Assembly (NCBI RefSeq): GCF_020524285.1
Contig: NZ_JAIVKX010000003.1
Coordinates: 372,001-436,000 of the forward strand
DNA: 64,000 nucleotides
From: Alloyangia pacifica
GTDB lineage: Bacteria > Pseudomonadota > Alphaproteobacteria > Rhodobacterales > Rhodobacteraceae
Direction of reading: 5' to 3'
The notes under the pieces: generated by a model
Databases searched by the model: none
What the model was told of the DNA's origin: nothing
Seen by the model: the letters and a program-made list of their open reading frames with translations, nothing else
Position numbers and translations under genes: made by a program
Shown: piece by piece, positions 36,542-44,658 of the stretch
Numbering within the stretch: position 1 is the first letter of the stretch
How the letters are laid out: every line of letters begins with the position of its first letter

Positions 36542-37834
36542 GTGGCCCTAGACCTGTCTTTCGGAGTTCCCCAGCGCGTCGCCGTGATCGGCGGCGGCAT
36601 CTCGGGTCTCGCCAGCGCATGGCTCCTGTCGCAGCGCTGCCGCGTCACGCTTTACGAGGCCGCGCCGCGGCTTGGCGGCCACGCCCGCACGGTCGTCGCC
36701 GGGCGCTACGGCGACCAACCGGTGGACACCGGCTTCATCGTCTTCAACTACGCCAACTACCCGCATCTGACCGCCCTGTTCCGCGACCTCGACGTGCCGG
36801 TGCAGCGCAGCGACATGAGCTTCGGCGTCTCGCTCGACGGCGGTCGGCTGGAGTATGCGCTGCGTTCGGGTAATGCGCTCTTCGGCCAGCGCAGCAACCT
36901 CGCGCGGCCCGGCTTCTACGCGATGATCCGCGACATCCTGCGGTTCAACGGTCAGGTGGAAGCGACGGCTGCGGCGCGTCCCAACGCCTCGATCGGCGAG
37001 TTGCTGGACGTGCTGGGGCTCGGAACCGCTTTTCGCGAGCGCTATCTTTACCCGATCTGCGGCGCCATCTGGTCCACCCCCTCGGCGAAGATCGGCGACT
37101 TCCCGGCGCAGGCACTGGTGCGCTTCCTGCGCAATCACGCCCTGCTCTCGGCCGGCGGCCAGCACCAGTGGTGGACCGTGTCGAGGGGCAGCCAGAGCTA
37201 CGTCTCGCGCCTCACCGCAGCGCTCGAGGCGCGGCAGGTCTCACTGCGGCCCGGCACACCGGTGCGCCAGGTGACACGGGATGAGCGCCACGTGCAGGTG
37301 ATGACCGACGGCGAGGCGCCCGAGACCTATGACCAGGTGATCTTCGCCTGCCATGCCGATGTCGCTTTGTCGCTGCTTGCCGCGCCCAGCGCCGCCGAAC
37401 GCCGTGCTCTGGGCGCGGTGAAGTTCCAGAACAACCACGCCGTTCTGCACCGTGACACCCGCCTTATGCCGAACCGCCGCCGCTGCTGGAGTTCCTGGGT
37501 GTTCCGCACCGAACCCGGAACGCCTGCCGACCTGCCCGTCGGTGTGACCTACTGGATGAACCGGCTGCAGGGCATTCCCGACAGCGATCCGATGTTCGTG
37601 ACGCTCAATCCGCAACGCGAGATCCCGGAAGAGCTGATCTACGACCAGAACACCTTCCGCCACCCGGTCTTCGATCTCGGCGCGCTAGAGGCGCAGGGAA
37701 AGATCGCCGCGCTGCAGGGGATGAACCGCAGCTGGTACGCCGGGGCATGGCTGCGCAATGGTTTCCATGAGGACGGCTTTGCCAGCGCCGTTCGCGTTGC
37801 GCGGAAAATGCTGCCCACCCCGGTGGCCGCATGA
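36542..37834 (+). CDS. FAD-dependent amine-oxidase-like oxidoreductase
   Basis: A 430-residue flavoprotein with the dinucleotide motif VAVIGGGISGLASAWLLS (about residues 13-30), followed by GGHARTV and PVDTGFIVFNYANYPHL, the signature of the NAD/FAD-binding, squalene/phytoene-desaturase-like group found next to DUF1365 and cyclopropane-synthase genes. The GTG start has GGAGG 5 bases upstream. It heads a three-gene operon with ATGA overlaps and has an RpoE-type promoter. By context it probably oxidises or desaturates a phospholipid acyl chain; a fatty-acid desaturase role as in furan fatty acid synthesis is possible but unproven. Confidence 0.85.
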   Translation: MALDLSFGVPQRVAVIGGGISGLASAWLLSQRCRVTLYEAAPRLGGHARTVVAGRYGDQPVDTGFIVFNYANYPHLTALFRDLDVPVQRSDMSFGVSLDGGRLEYALRSGNALFGQRSNLARPGFYAMIRDILRFNGQVEATAAARPNASIGELLDVLGLGTAFRERYLYPICGAIWSTPSAKIGDFPAQALVRFLRNHALLSAGGQHQWWTVSRGSQSYVSRLTAALEARQVSLRPGTPVRQVTRDERHVQVMTDGEAPETYDQVIFACHADVALSLLAAPSAAERRALGAVKFQNNHAVLHRDTRLMPNRRRCWSSWVFRTEPGTPADLPVGVTYWMNRLQGIPDSDPMFVTLNPQREIPEELIYDQNTFRHPVFDLGALEAQGKIAALQGMNRSWYAGAWLRNGFHEDGFASAVRVARKMLPTPVAA

Positions 37835-38607
37835 ACGCCAGTCTCTCGGACACGCTCGAAGGCGGCGAGATGCTGCACCTTCCCGCCCGCGTCACCCACG
37901 CGCGGCGCGGAGGTATCCGGCATGCCTTCGCCTACCGCGTGGACTACCTGCTGCTCGATCCCGAGCGCGCGCGGCCCCGCGCCTTCTTCTCGCGCAACCG
38001 CTTCAACCTCACCGCGCTGCACGATCGCGACCACGGCGGCCCGCGCGGCGCCGGCGAGGGCGCGAAATGGGCGCGTCGGGTCTTCGCGAATGCCGGGCTC
38101 GATGAGATCTCGGTGGCGCTGATGACCCAGCCGCGCTTTCTCGGCTACTGGTTCAGCCCCGTGTCGTTCTGGCTGGCCCTGCGCGGCGACAGGCTGCTGG
38201 CGGTGATCGCCGAGGTGAACAACACCTTCGGCCAGCGCCACAGCTACCTGTGCCATCACCCCGGCTTCACCCCAATCGCGCCCGGGGACGAGCTGACCGC
38301 GACCAAGGTCTTCCATGTCTCGCCCTTCCAGGACGTGCAGGGCACCTACCGGTTCCGCTTTGCCATCAGCACCGCCGGGACGGCCATCGCGATCCACCAG
38401 ATCGACGGCACGGAGGGGCTGATCGCCACGATGCACGGCGATTTTGCACCGGCTTCGTCGATGCGCCTGCTGGGCGCTGCCCTGAAACGCCCCGGTGGCG
38501 CGATGCGCGTGATTGTGCTCATCTATTGGAATGCGCTCCGCCTGAAACTCAAGGGGGCTGGCTATCGCAAGCTGCCCACTCCGCCCGAAAACGAGGTCAG
38601 CCGATGA
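37831..38607 (+). CDS. DUF1365 protein
   Basis: A 258-residue member of DUF1365. Typical segments are RVTHARRGGIRHAFAYRVDYLLLD, NRFNLTALHDRDHG, MTQPRFLGYWFSPVSFWLA and NNTFGQRHSYLC. KVFHVSPFQDVQGTYRF follows. No cofactor motif is visible, but conserved His, Tyr and Asn residues suggest an enzyme. It overlaps both neighbours by 4 bases (ATGA). In R. sphaeroides a gene of the equivalent locus next to the cyclopropane-synthase homologue was reported to be needed for singlet-oxygen-triggered ChrR turnover; identity with this family is my recollection and should be checked. Confidence 0.85.
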   Translation: MNASLSDTLEGGEMLHLPARVTHARRGGIRHAFAYRVDYLLLDPERARPRAFFSRNRFNLTALHDRDHGGPRGAGEGAKWARRVFANAGLDEISVALMTQPRFLGYWFSPVSFWLALRGDRLLAVIAEVNNTFGQRHSYLCHHPGFTPIAPGDELTATKVFHVSPFQDVQGTYRFRFAISTAGTAIAIHQIDGTEGLIATMHGDFAPASSMRLLGAALKRPGGAMRVIVLIYWNALRLKLKGAGYRKLPTPPENEVSR

Positions 38608-39779
38608 TCCTGCCCGTGACGACCCTGATGAAACGCCGCTTCCTGTCGACGCTGGAGCGGATCGAGACGGGCCAGCTTACATTGATCACCCCCGAGGGCA
38701 CCCGCCATCGCTTCGGCGACAGCGGGCCCGAGGCAGAAATGCACATCCTCGACTGGGCGATGCTGCCCGCGCTTGCGGCGCGCGGCGAGGTGGCGCTCGG
38801 CGAGACCTATGTCGCGGGCCTCTGGCACAGCTCGAGTCCGGAACGGCTGATCCGCCTGGCGCTCGACAACCTCGACGCGGTCGAGCACTACGTGACCCCC
38901 GGCCCGCTCGCCCGCCTGAAATTTCAGTTAATCGACCGGGTGCTGCGCGCCAACAGCCTCAAGGGGTCGTCCCGCAACATCCGCGCGCACTACGACGTCG
39001 GCAACGAGTTCTACCAACTCTGGCTCGACCCGGGCATGACCTATTCCTCTGCGCTCTTTGCCGAGGGCGAGAGCGATGACGCCCTGCCCCATGCGCAGGA
39101 CCGCAAGTACGACCGCATCCTGTCGCGGCTGAGTGAAGCGCCCTCGGTGCTGGAGATCGGCTGCGGCTGGGGCGGTTTTGCCGAGCGCGCGGCGGAACAG
39201 GGGCGGAGCGTCACCGGGATCACCCTCTCGCCGAGCCAGAAAGGCTACGCCGATGCCCGCCTCGACGGACGCGCCGAGATCCGGCTTCAGGACTATCGCG
39301 CCGTGCAGGGGCGCTTTGCCAACATCGTGTCGATCGAGATGATCGAGGCGGTGGGCGAGCGCTACTGGCCGGTCTATTTCGCCACCCTCAAGAACCGGCT
39401 GGCCGAGGGCGGGCGCGCCGTGCTGCAGGCGATCACCGTGCAGGACGCGGAGTTTTCGCTCTACCGCAAGCGCACGGACTTCATCCGCCAGCACACCTTC
39501 CCGGGCGGCATGCTGCCGTGCAACGCGGTGCTGGCCCGCGAAGCGCAGAAGGCCGGGCTGGTGCTGCGCGAGAGCTTCGCCTTCGGCCAGGATTACGCGC
39601 GCACCTGCCGCATCTGGTGCGACGGGTTGCTGCGCCAGCGCAAGCGGATCGAGACGCTCGGATACGGCGAGACCTTCCTGCGCAGCTGGCAGTTCTACCT
39701 CGACGCCTGCGCCGCCACCTTCGCAAGCGGGCGCACCGACGTGGTGCAGGTCGAACTGCGCCATGCCGGCGAGACCTAA
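38604..39779 (+). CDS. Cyclopropane-fatty-acid-synthase family methyltransferase
   Basis: A 391-residue SAM enzyme acting on unsaturated phospholipid acyl chains. It has the CFA features NIRAHYDVGNEFYQLWLDP and MTYSSALF, the SAM motif VLEIGCGWGGFAERAA (about residue 178), GITLSPSQ, DYR, and the catalytic-base region FIRQHTFPGGMLP. True cyclopropanation and methyl transfer (as in UfaM, the first step to methylated and furan fatty acids in R. sphaeroides) cannot be told apart by eye. The operon and promoter context favour the second. ATG overlaps the DUF1365 stop. Confidence 0.87.
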   Translation: MILPVTTLMKRRFLSTLERIETGQLTLITPEGTRHRFGDSGPEAEMHILDWAMLPALAARGEVALGETYVAGLWHSSSPERLIRLALDNLDAVEHYVTPGPLARLKFQLIDRVLRANSLKGSSRNIRAHYDVGNEFYQLWLDPGMTYSSALFAEGESDDALPHAQDRKYDRILSRLSEAPSVLEIGCGWGGFAERAAEQGRSVTGITLSPSQKGYADARLDGRAEIRLQDYRAVQGRFANIVSIEMIEAVGERYWPVYFATLKNRLAEGGRAVLQAITVQDAEFSLYRKRTDFIRQHTFPGGMLPCNAVLAREAQKAGLVLRESFAFGQDYARTCRIWCDGLLRQRKRIETLGYGETFLRSWQFYLDACAATFASGRTDVVQVELRHAGET

Positions 39780-39909
39780 ACCCCCTGCCCTGCCACGGTT
39801 TTTGCCCTCAAGCGGCCCATTTTCGCCCCAGTCCGGCAGTACCGCTTTGGCCGGTGGGGCGGCATGCGCCCCGGTTTTCTCGGTTTTTAGGCCGCGCGAG
39901 GTACCTGAC

Positions 39910-40260
39910 ATGTTGCGCAAGTTCGGAATGACCCTTTTTCTCGTGGCCGGCACCGCCGCGCCGCTCGCTGCCGCCGAGCAGGAAGTGAAGCTGATGGGGC
40001 TCGGCTATTTCCCCCAAGAGGTCTATGTCACGGTCGGTGACGTGGTGACCTTCGTGAACGACTCGACGGTCCCCATGTCGGCCACGGCCATCGACGCAAC
40101 CTGGGACAGCGGCGTGCTGGAGCCCGGCGAGAGCTACGCCCTGGAGGTGACCGACGGCATGCAGGGCGCCTTCGGCGACACCTACAACACCGAGAGCACC
40201 GCGGCCGGGCTCATCGACTACGTGAACCCCGCCCCGCTGGAACTCGAGAACAACTATTGA
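39910..40260 (+). CDS. Exported cupredoxin-fold-like protein without copper ligands
   Basis: A 116-residue product with a signal peptide (MLRKFGMTLFLVAGTAAPLA, cut near AAAEQ). The mature part reads VKLMGLGYFPQEVYVTVGD and VVTFVNDSTVPMSATAID, the early strands of a cupredoxin. It contains no His or Cys at all, so it cannot bind copper like plastocyanin or azurin; Met residues are the only candidate ligands. It is acidic and ends in LELENNY. A 130-base gap separates it from the CFA-family gene, so it may have its own promoter. Confidence 0.7.
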   Translation: MLRKFGMTLFLVAGTAAPLAAAEQEVKLMGLGYFPQEVYVTVGDVVTFVNDSTVPMSATAIDATWDSGVLEPGESYALEVTDGMQGAFGDTYNTESTAAGLIDYVNPAPLELENNY

Positions 40261-40266
40261 CCCCGC

Positions 40267-40938
40267 TCAGATCGGCTCGATCAGCGGCTCGATCAGCTCC
40301 GGCCCCTCGGCGCGGTTGGAGTTGACCCTCGGGTCGACCCTGTGCAGCCGAAGCGATCCTTCCGGCGCGGCCTTCATCAGCGGGGCCGCGCCGCGGCCTT
40401 CCTCGCCCAGCCACAGCCCCCAGTCCTTCTGCTGCAGGATCACCGGCATGCGGTGATGCACCTTCGCCATCTCGCCGCTGGCGCCGGTGGTGACAATGGC
40501 GCAGGTGCGATAGGCCTCTCCCTCTCGCTCCCAGTCCTGCCAGATCCCGGCCATGGCCAGCACCTCGCCCTCTGCCGGGGCGATGTACCACGGCAGGCGC
40601 TTGCCCTCCTCGGTCTTGGTCCATTCGTAGAAACCGCTCGCAGGGATCAGGCAGCGGCGTTCGCGGCAGGCGGCACGGAAGGCGGGTTTCTCGGCGATGG
40701 TCTCGGCGCGGGCGTTGATCAGCAGCGGGCCGTCATTGGGGGCCTTGTACCACTGCGGAATGAACCCCCAGCGCATCGACACCAGCAGGCGTGTGCCGTC
40801 CTCGGAGCGGATCACATGCACGTCGTTGGTCGGGCAGACGTTGTAGTTGGGGACATGCGGCAAATCGTTGCCGGGCATGGCCTCGAAGATCTTGGCCATG
40901 GCATCGTCGGGAAGGGTGACCGCGAAACGTCCGCACAT
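40267..40938 (-). CDS. SOS response-associated peptidase (SRAP, YedK/HMCES-like)
   Basis: A 223-residue SRAP protein that forms a covalent thiazolidine link with abasic sites in single-stranded DNA. The catalytic Cys2 (MCGRFAV) is present, as are the conserved Asn (NYNVCPT), Glu in GFYEW and the His in HHRMPVIL. RWGFIPQW and NARAETIAEKPAFR are also typical. The protein begins exactly at the required MCGRF once Met is removed. It converges with the cupredoxin-like gene, 6 bp apart. Confidence 0.94.
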   Translation of the reverse strand: MCGRFAVTLPDDAMAKIFEAMPGNDLPHVPNYNVCPTNDVHVIRSEDGTRLLVSMRWGFIPQWYKAPNDGPLLINARAETIAEKPAFRAACRERRCLIPASGFYEWTKTEEGKRLPWYIAPAEGEVLAMAGIWQDWEREGEAYRTCAIVTTGASGEMAKVHHRMPVILQQKDWGLWLGEEGRGAAPLMKAAPEGSLRLHRVDPRVNSNRAEGPELIEPLIEPI

Positions 40939-40978
40939 GGGGGCTAGAGTAGCGCGCCACGCGGCGCGCGCCAGCCCC

Positions 40979-41524
40979 TCAGATGTCACGCCATTCGCCC
41001 GGCGGGATGCCGTCGAGCGACCACGCCCCCACCGCCCAGCGCACCAGCCGCAGGCAGGGCAGACCCACATGCGCCGTCATCCGCCGCACTTGGCGGTTGC
41101 GACCCTCGGTGATCTTCAGTTCGATCCAGGCATCCGGCACGGACTTGCGATAGCGGACCGGCGGGTTGCGCGGCCAGAGCTCGGGCTCGGGGATCAGCCG
41201 CGCCTGCGCCGGGCGGGTCATGCCGTCTTTCAGTTCGACACCCTTGCGGAGCTGCGCAAGCTGCGCCTCGGTCGGGCTGCCCTCGACCTGCACGAGGTAG
41301 GTCTTGGGCTGCTTGAACTTCGGGCTCGAAATGCGCGCCTGCAGCTTGCCGTCATCGGTCAGCACCAGCAGCCCCTCGCTGTCGCGGTCAAGCCGCCCCG
41401 CGGGGTAGACCCCCGGTACTTTCACGTAGTTTGAAAGCGTCTCGCGCGGGCTGCCCTCGGTGCCCTTGTCGGTGAACTGCGAGAGCACGTTGAATGGCTT
41501 ATTGAGGAGGATCACACGGGCCAT
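40979..41524 (-). CDS. Pseudouridine synthase, RluE-like
   Basis: A 181-residue RsuA/RluB/E/F-family enzyme without an S4 domain. It begins [17 protein letters not shown] and carries the catalytic motif [19 protein letters not shown] with the Asp in [26 protein letters not shown] is the KIIR-type ending. The compact single-domain form matches RluE, which acts on 23S rRNA U2457, but target assignment is by similarity only. It is 1 bp after the tadA stop and probably cotranscribed with it. Confidence 0.88.
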   Translation of the reverse strand: MARVILLNKPFNVLSQFTDKGTEGSPRETLSNYVKVPGVYPAGRLDRDSEGLLVLTDDGKLQARISSPKFKQPKTYLVQVEGSPTEAQLAQLRKGVELKDGMTRPAQARLIPEPELWPRNPPVRYRKSVPDAWIELKITEGRNRQVRRMTAHVGLPCLRLVRWAVGAWSLDGIPPGEWRDI

Positions 41525-41525
41525 G

Positions 41526-41981
41526 TCACGCCTCCCTGCGCGCGGCGAAGAAGTCCTTGAGCAGCGACTCGGCCTCGGGCGCCGCGAGCCCGTCGTAGAC
41601 TTCGGGCACATGGTGGCATTGCGGGTGGGCATAGATTCGCGCCCCCTGCGCCACGCCGCCGGACTTCGGGTCCGACGCGCCGTAGTACAGCCGCCGGATG
41701 CGGGCGAAGGAGATTGCCGCGGCGCACATCGGGCAGGGTTCCAGCGTCACGTAGAGATCATGCTCCGGCAGCCGCTCGGAGCCGAGCGCGGCGCAGGCGG
41801 CGCGCAGGGCCAGCACCTCGGCGTGGGCGGTGGGGTCGTTCAGCTCGCGCGTGCGGTTGCCCGCCGAAGCGATCACCTCGCCCGAAGGCGAGACGATGAC
41901 GGCGCCCACCGGCACCTCGCCGCGGGCGGCGGCGGCGCGCGCCTCGGCCAGCGCCTGATCCATGTGAGAGCGAAATTTCAT
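41526..41981 (-). CDS. tadA: tRNA-specific adenosine deaminase TadA
   Basis: Deaminates A34 to inosine in tRNA-Arg(ACG); that substrate tRNA is encoded later in this window. The 151-residue zinc deaminase has HAE at 53-55 and PCPMC with Cys83 and Cys86. Other family elements are [24 protein letters not shown] and SDPKSGGV. A start at the Met five codons downstream is possible. It is divergent from rluB. Confidence 0.95.
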   Translation of the reverse strand: MKFRSHMDQALAEARAAAARGEVPVGAVIVSPSGEVIASAGNRTRELNDPTAHAEVLALRAACAALGSERLPEHDLYVTLEPCPMCAAAISFARIRRLYYGASDPKSGGVAQGARIYAHPQCHHVPEVYDGLAAPEAESLLKDFFAARREA

Positions 41982-42057
41982 CCCGCGGGCTTAGCGCGAA
42001 GCGCGGCGCTTGGCGAGTCGGCTTCCCCCGGCCCCGCCGATGCAGTATGGCAAATTC

Positions 42058-43224
42058 ATGAGCAAACCCCCGTCGCGCCCCGCCAAACCCTCCGGCCCCA
42101 AGTCCCGTGCCAGCACGGGTCCGAAGTCTGGCCCCAAAGCCGGTTTCAAACCCGGGTCCAAGTCCGGTTTCAAACCCGGGCCGAAGGTGGCTGTCGCAGG
42201 GGCGGAGCGCGGTGCGAAGCCCGAAGGCAGGCCCTTCGGCAAACCTGGCGGCAAGCCTGCTGCCAAACCCGCCGGAAAACCCAGGGGCCGCGGCATCGTC
42301 CACGACGAGACGGATTACTCCAGCGCGCCCCGCGGCGGCTTCAAGGCAGGTGGCAAGATGGGCGGCAAGCCCGGCGCAAAATCGGGCCCCCGCGGCGCCA
42401 AGCCCGCCCCCGAGCCGCGCCCCACGGGCACGCCGATCGCCACCGAGGACGGGCGCATCGCCAAGGTGCTCGCCCGTGCCGGAGTCGCCAGCCGCCGCGA
42501 GGCGGAAAAGATGATCGAGGAAGGCCGCATCTCGGTGAACGGCAAGGTGCTGGAGAGCCCGGCGCTCAACGTCACCGCGAAGGACCGGATCACCGTCGAC
42601 GGCGTGCCGCTGGCCCCGCCCGAGGCGCCGCGCATCTGGCTCTATCACAAGCCCGTCGGACTGGTGACCACCACCAGCGACGAGAAGGGCCGCGAGACGA
42701 TCTTCGACAAGCTGCCCGAGGAGCTGCCGCGGGTGATGAGCATCGGCCGACTCGACCTCAACTCCGAGGGGCTGCTGCTGCTGACCAACGACGGAGGCAT
42801 CAAGCGCAAGCTCGAGCTGCCCTCGACCGGCTGGCTGCGCAAGTACCGCGTGCGGGTCAACGGATCGCCCACCGAGGACATGCTGAAGCCGCTGCGCGCG
42901 GGCATCATGGTGGACGGCCAGAAGTTCCAGCCGATGGAGGTCACCCTCGATCGCCAGCAGGGCGCCAACGCCTGGCTGACCGTCGGGCTGCGCGAGGGCA
43001 AGAACCGCGAGATTCGCCGCGCCATGGCCGACATCGGCCTGACGGTGAACCGGCTGATCCGCGTCTCCTACGGGCCGTTCCAGCTCGGCGAGTTGAAAGA
43101 GGGCGAGGTGCAGGAGCTGCGCCCCAAGGTGGTGCGCGACCAGCTCGGGCTCGACGGCGCGAAGCCCGACAAGCCCGTACCGAGCCGGCAAAGGCGCGGC
43201 CCACCGCCGCGCAAACGGTCGTAA
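42058..43224 (+). CDS. Pseudouridine synthase RluB-like, with long Lys/Gly/Pro-rich N-terminal tail
   Basis: A 388-residue enzyme of the RsuA/RluB group. Residues from about 125 hold an S4 RNA-binding domain (RIAKVLARAGVASRREAEKM), then the catalytic domain with IGRLDLNSEGLLLLTND and EGKNREIRRAM. The first 120 residues are a low-complexity basic tail with near-repeats such as GFKPG and GKPGGKP, probably disordered and RNA-binding. I chose the ATG at 42058; a TTG at 42010 and an ATG at 42040 are in frame. By family it modifies 23S rRNA near U2605. Confidence 0.86.
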   Translation: MSKPPSRPAKPSGPKSRASTGPKSGPKAGFKPGSKSGFKPGPKVAVAGAERGAKPEGRPFGKPGGKPAAKPAGKPRGRGIVHDETDYSSAPRGGFKAGGKMGGKPGAKSGPRGAKPAPEPRPTGTPIATEDGRIAKVLARAGVASRREAEKMIEEGRISVNGKVLESPALNVTAKDRITVDGVPLAPPEAPRIWLYHKPVGLVTTTSDEKGRETIFDKLPEELPRVMSIGRLDLNSEGLLLLTNDGGIKRKLELPSTGWLRKYRVRVNGSPTEDMLKPLRAGIMVDGQKFQPMEVTLDRQQGANAWLTVGLREGKNREIRRAMADIGLTVNRLIRVSYGPFQLGELKEGEVQELRPKVVRDQLGLDGAKPDKPVPSRQRRGPPPRKRS

Positions 43225-43369
43225 AGGCCCTGAAAACAAGGCTCTGCGCGGGGCAGACCCCCGATGCGGCAGTCCCTGACTTAACGGGTCATTAACGCTC
43301 AAGAAGTTTTCACGGATTGGGCCGGAAGGCGCCCTCATTTCGCCCGGATTGCTCGACATTTCTGGCCCC

Positions 43370-43564
43370 ATGAGCACGCTACTTGCCTTGACCATCCTCC
43401 TTGCGACCTCGGTTCTTGTCCTCGGACATATCCGCGTCGTCGCAACCGACACCTACAACGCGCTGGCCAGCGCCACCTCCCGTGCCCGCGCCAGCGGCAC
43501 GCTGCGCGCAAAGCTCGCCTTTGCCGTGCTCTGGCTGCTGATCTTCTTGCTGGGATACCTCTGA
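43370..43564 (+). CDS. Small two-helix membrane protein, hypothetical
   Basis: A 64-residue protein with two hydrophobic segments (LLALTILLATSVLVLGHIRVV and LAFAVLWLLIFLLGYL) joined by a short basic loop, SRARASGTLRAK. It lies at the head of the plus-strand block that contains the XpaC-like and telA genes, 83 bp before the first. The ribosome site is weak, so both start and reality carry some doubt. Confidence 0.5.
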   Translation: MSTLLALTILLATSVLVLGHIRVVATDTYNALASATSRARASGTLRAKLAFAVLWLLIFLLGYL

Positions 43565-43647
43565 GCCGCCGCCCGCCCCGTCCGTGCTCCGACCCCGGGG
43601 CCGCCGCCATTCTTCAGGCCCTCCGGCCACCGCTACTGGAACAGACC

Positions 43648-44481
43648 ATGGGAACGACACGATCTTCTCGCAGGCAGCCTCCCGCCTCCAGCCTGCTCGA
43701 ATCCGGCATCGGCATCCTCTTGCTCGCGGCCTTTCCGCTGCTCCTGCTGCTGTTCCAGGGCCCGCCCGCCACGGCCTTTACCGCCGTGCTGATGCTGGCA
43801 ATCTTCGGCCTTGCCCTGCGGATGATCTATCGCGGCGTCGCCATCGCCGAGGCCTATGAGGCCCGCGACAGCGCCAAGGCCCCCCGCCTGCCGCGCAAGC
43901 TGGTCGGCTCGGGCCTGCTCGGTCTGCTGGTGATGATTCTCGCGGGGCATCATTTCGTCTCGCTGGCGATCCCCTTTGGCCTCGGCGTGCTGGGCTTCGG
44001 CCTGAGCATCGCGGCCTTCGGCAGAGATCCGCTCACCGACAAGGAGGGCGCGCCCGAAGAAGAGCTGCGCCAGTTGCGCACCCAGGAGACGCTGGGCCGG
44101 ATCGACGCCGCGATCAGCGCCGCCGTCGCCGATGTCGCAGCACTTGGCGATGCCGAACTCAGCCGCCGCGCCGAGGCGCTGCAGAACGGGGTGATGGGGC
44201 TGATGCACGCGATCTCTCAGGATCCGCTTGCTGCACGCCGTCTGCGCAAGCCCGTGGCGCGCTTCCTCGATCTTCTCGGCAAGGAAAACGCGCGGCTGAT
44301 CGAAGCCTGGGACAGCGACGCCCGGCCCAAGGCCCGGCGCCGCTACATCGCCCGGGTCACCGCCCTCGGCGAGGCCTTCGAGGACCGGCTGCGCAAGGCC
44401 GGGGCCGAGCAGGGCCGCGATGCCTATGACGTCGAGGCCGACCTCCTGTGGAACCGGATGGCGGACAAGCAGGTCGCCTGA
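43648..44481 (+). CDS. XpaC-like membrane protein, first copy
   Basis: A 277-residue protein with four hydrophobic helices in the first 130 residues and a helical cytoplasmic domain. The C-terminal part (LRTQETLGRIDAAISAAVAD, VMGLMHAISQDPLAARRLRKPVARFLDLLGKEN) resembles the XpaC family ('5-bromo-4-chloroindolyl phosphate hydrolysis protein') and the second copy 1 kb downstream, especially the DPxxxxxxRKxxxxFL part. No enzyme motif is visible. The family frequently sits beside telA, as here. Confidence 0.65.
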   Translation: MGTTRSSRRQPPASSLLESGIGILLLAAFPLLLLLFQGPPATAFTAVLMLAIFGLALRMIYRGVAIAEAYEARDSAKAPRLPRKLVGSGLLGLLVMILAGHHFVSLAIPFGLGVLGFGLSIAAFGRDPLTDKEGAPEEELRQLRTQETLGRIDAAISAAVADVAALGDAELSRRAEALQNGVMGLMHAISQDPLAARRLRKPVARFLDLLGKENARLIEAWDSDARPKARRRYIARVTALGEAFEDRLRKAGAEQGRDAYDVEADLLWNRMADKQVA

Positions 44482-44567
44482 GGCTTCCGCACCGGAACTC
44501 CCCCCTAGCAAGTGCCCCGCGAAGCGCTTAGGTTCTTGTTGAACCGAGAGAGCTTGCGGGGATCATC

Positions 44568-44657
44568 ATGACCGACAAGGGCTTGCGCAAAGTGGCCTAT
44601 GTGCTGCTGATCGTGCTTCTCTTCGGAGTCACTTCCGGCTGGCTGGGAGGGCTCTGA
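44568..44657 (+). CDS. 29-residue membrane microprotein
   Basis: A short reading frame of 30 codons: MTDKGLRKVAYV followed by a hydrophobic helix LLIVLLFGVTSGWLGGL, which ends at the stop. It has a basic cytosolic start and one membrane helix. The stop (44657) is one base before the TTG start of the second XpaC-like gene, and GGGAGGG within its last codons is the ribosome site of that gene, so translation is probably coupled. Its own ribosome site is GCGGGG. Confidence 0.55.
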   Translation: MTDKGLRKVAYVLLIVLLFGVTSGWLGGL

Positions 44658-44658
44658 C

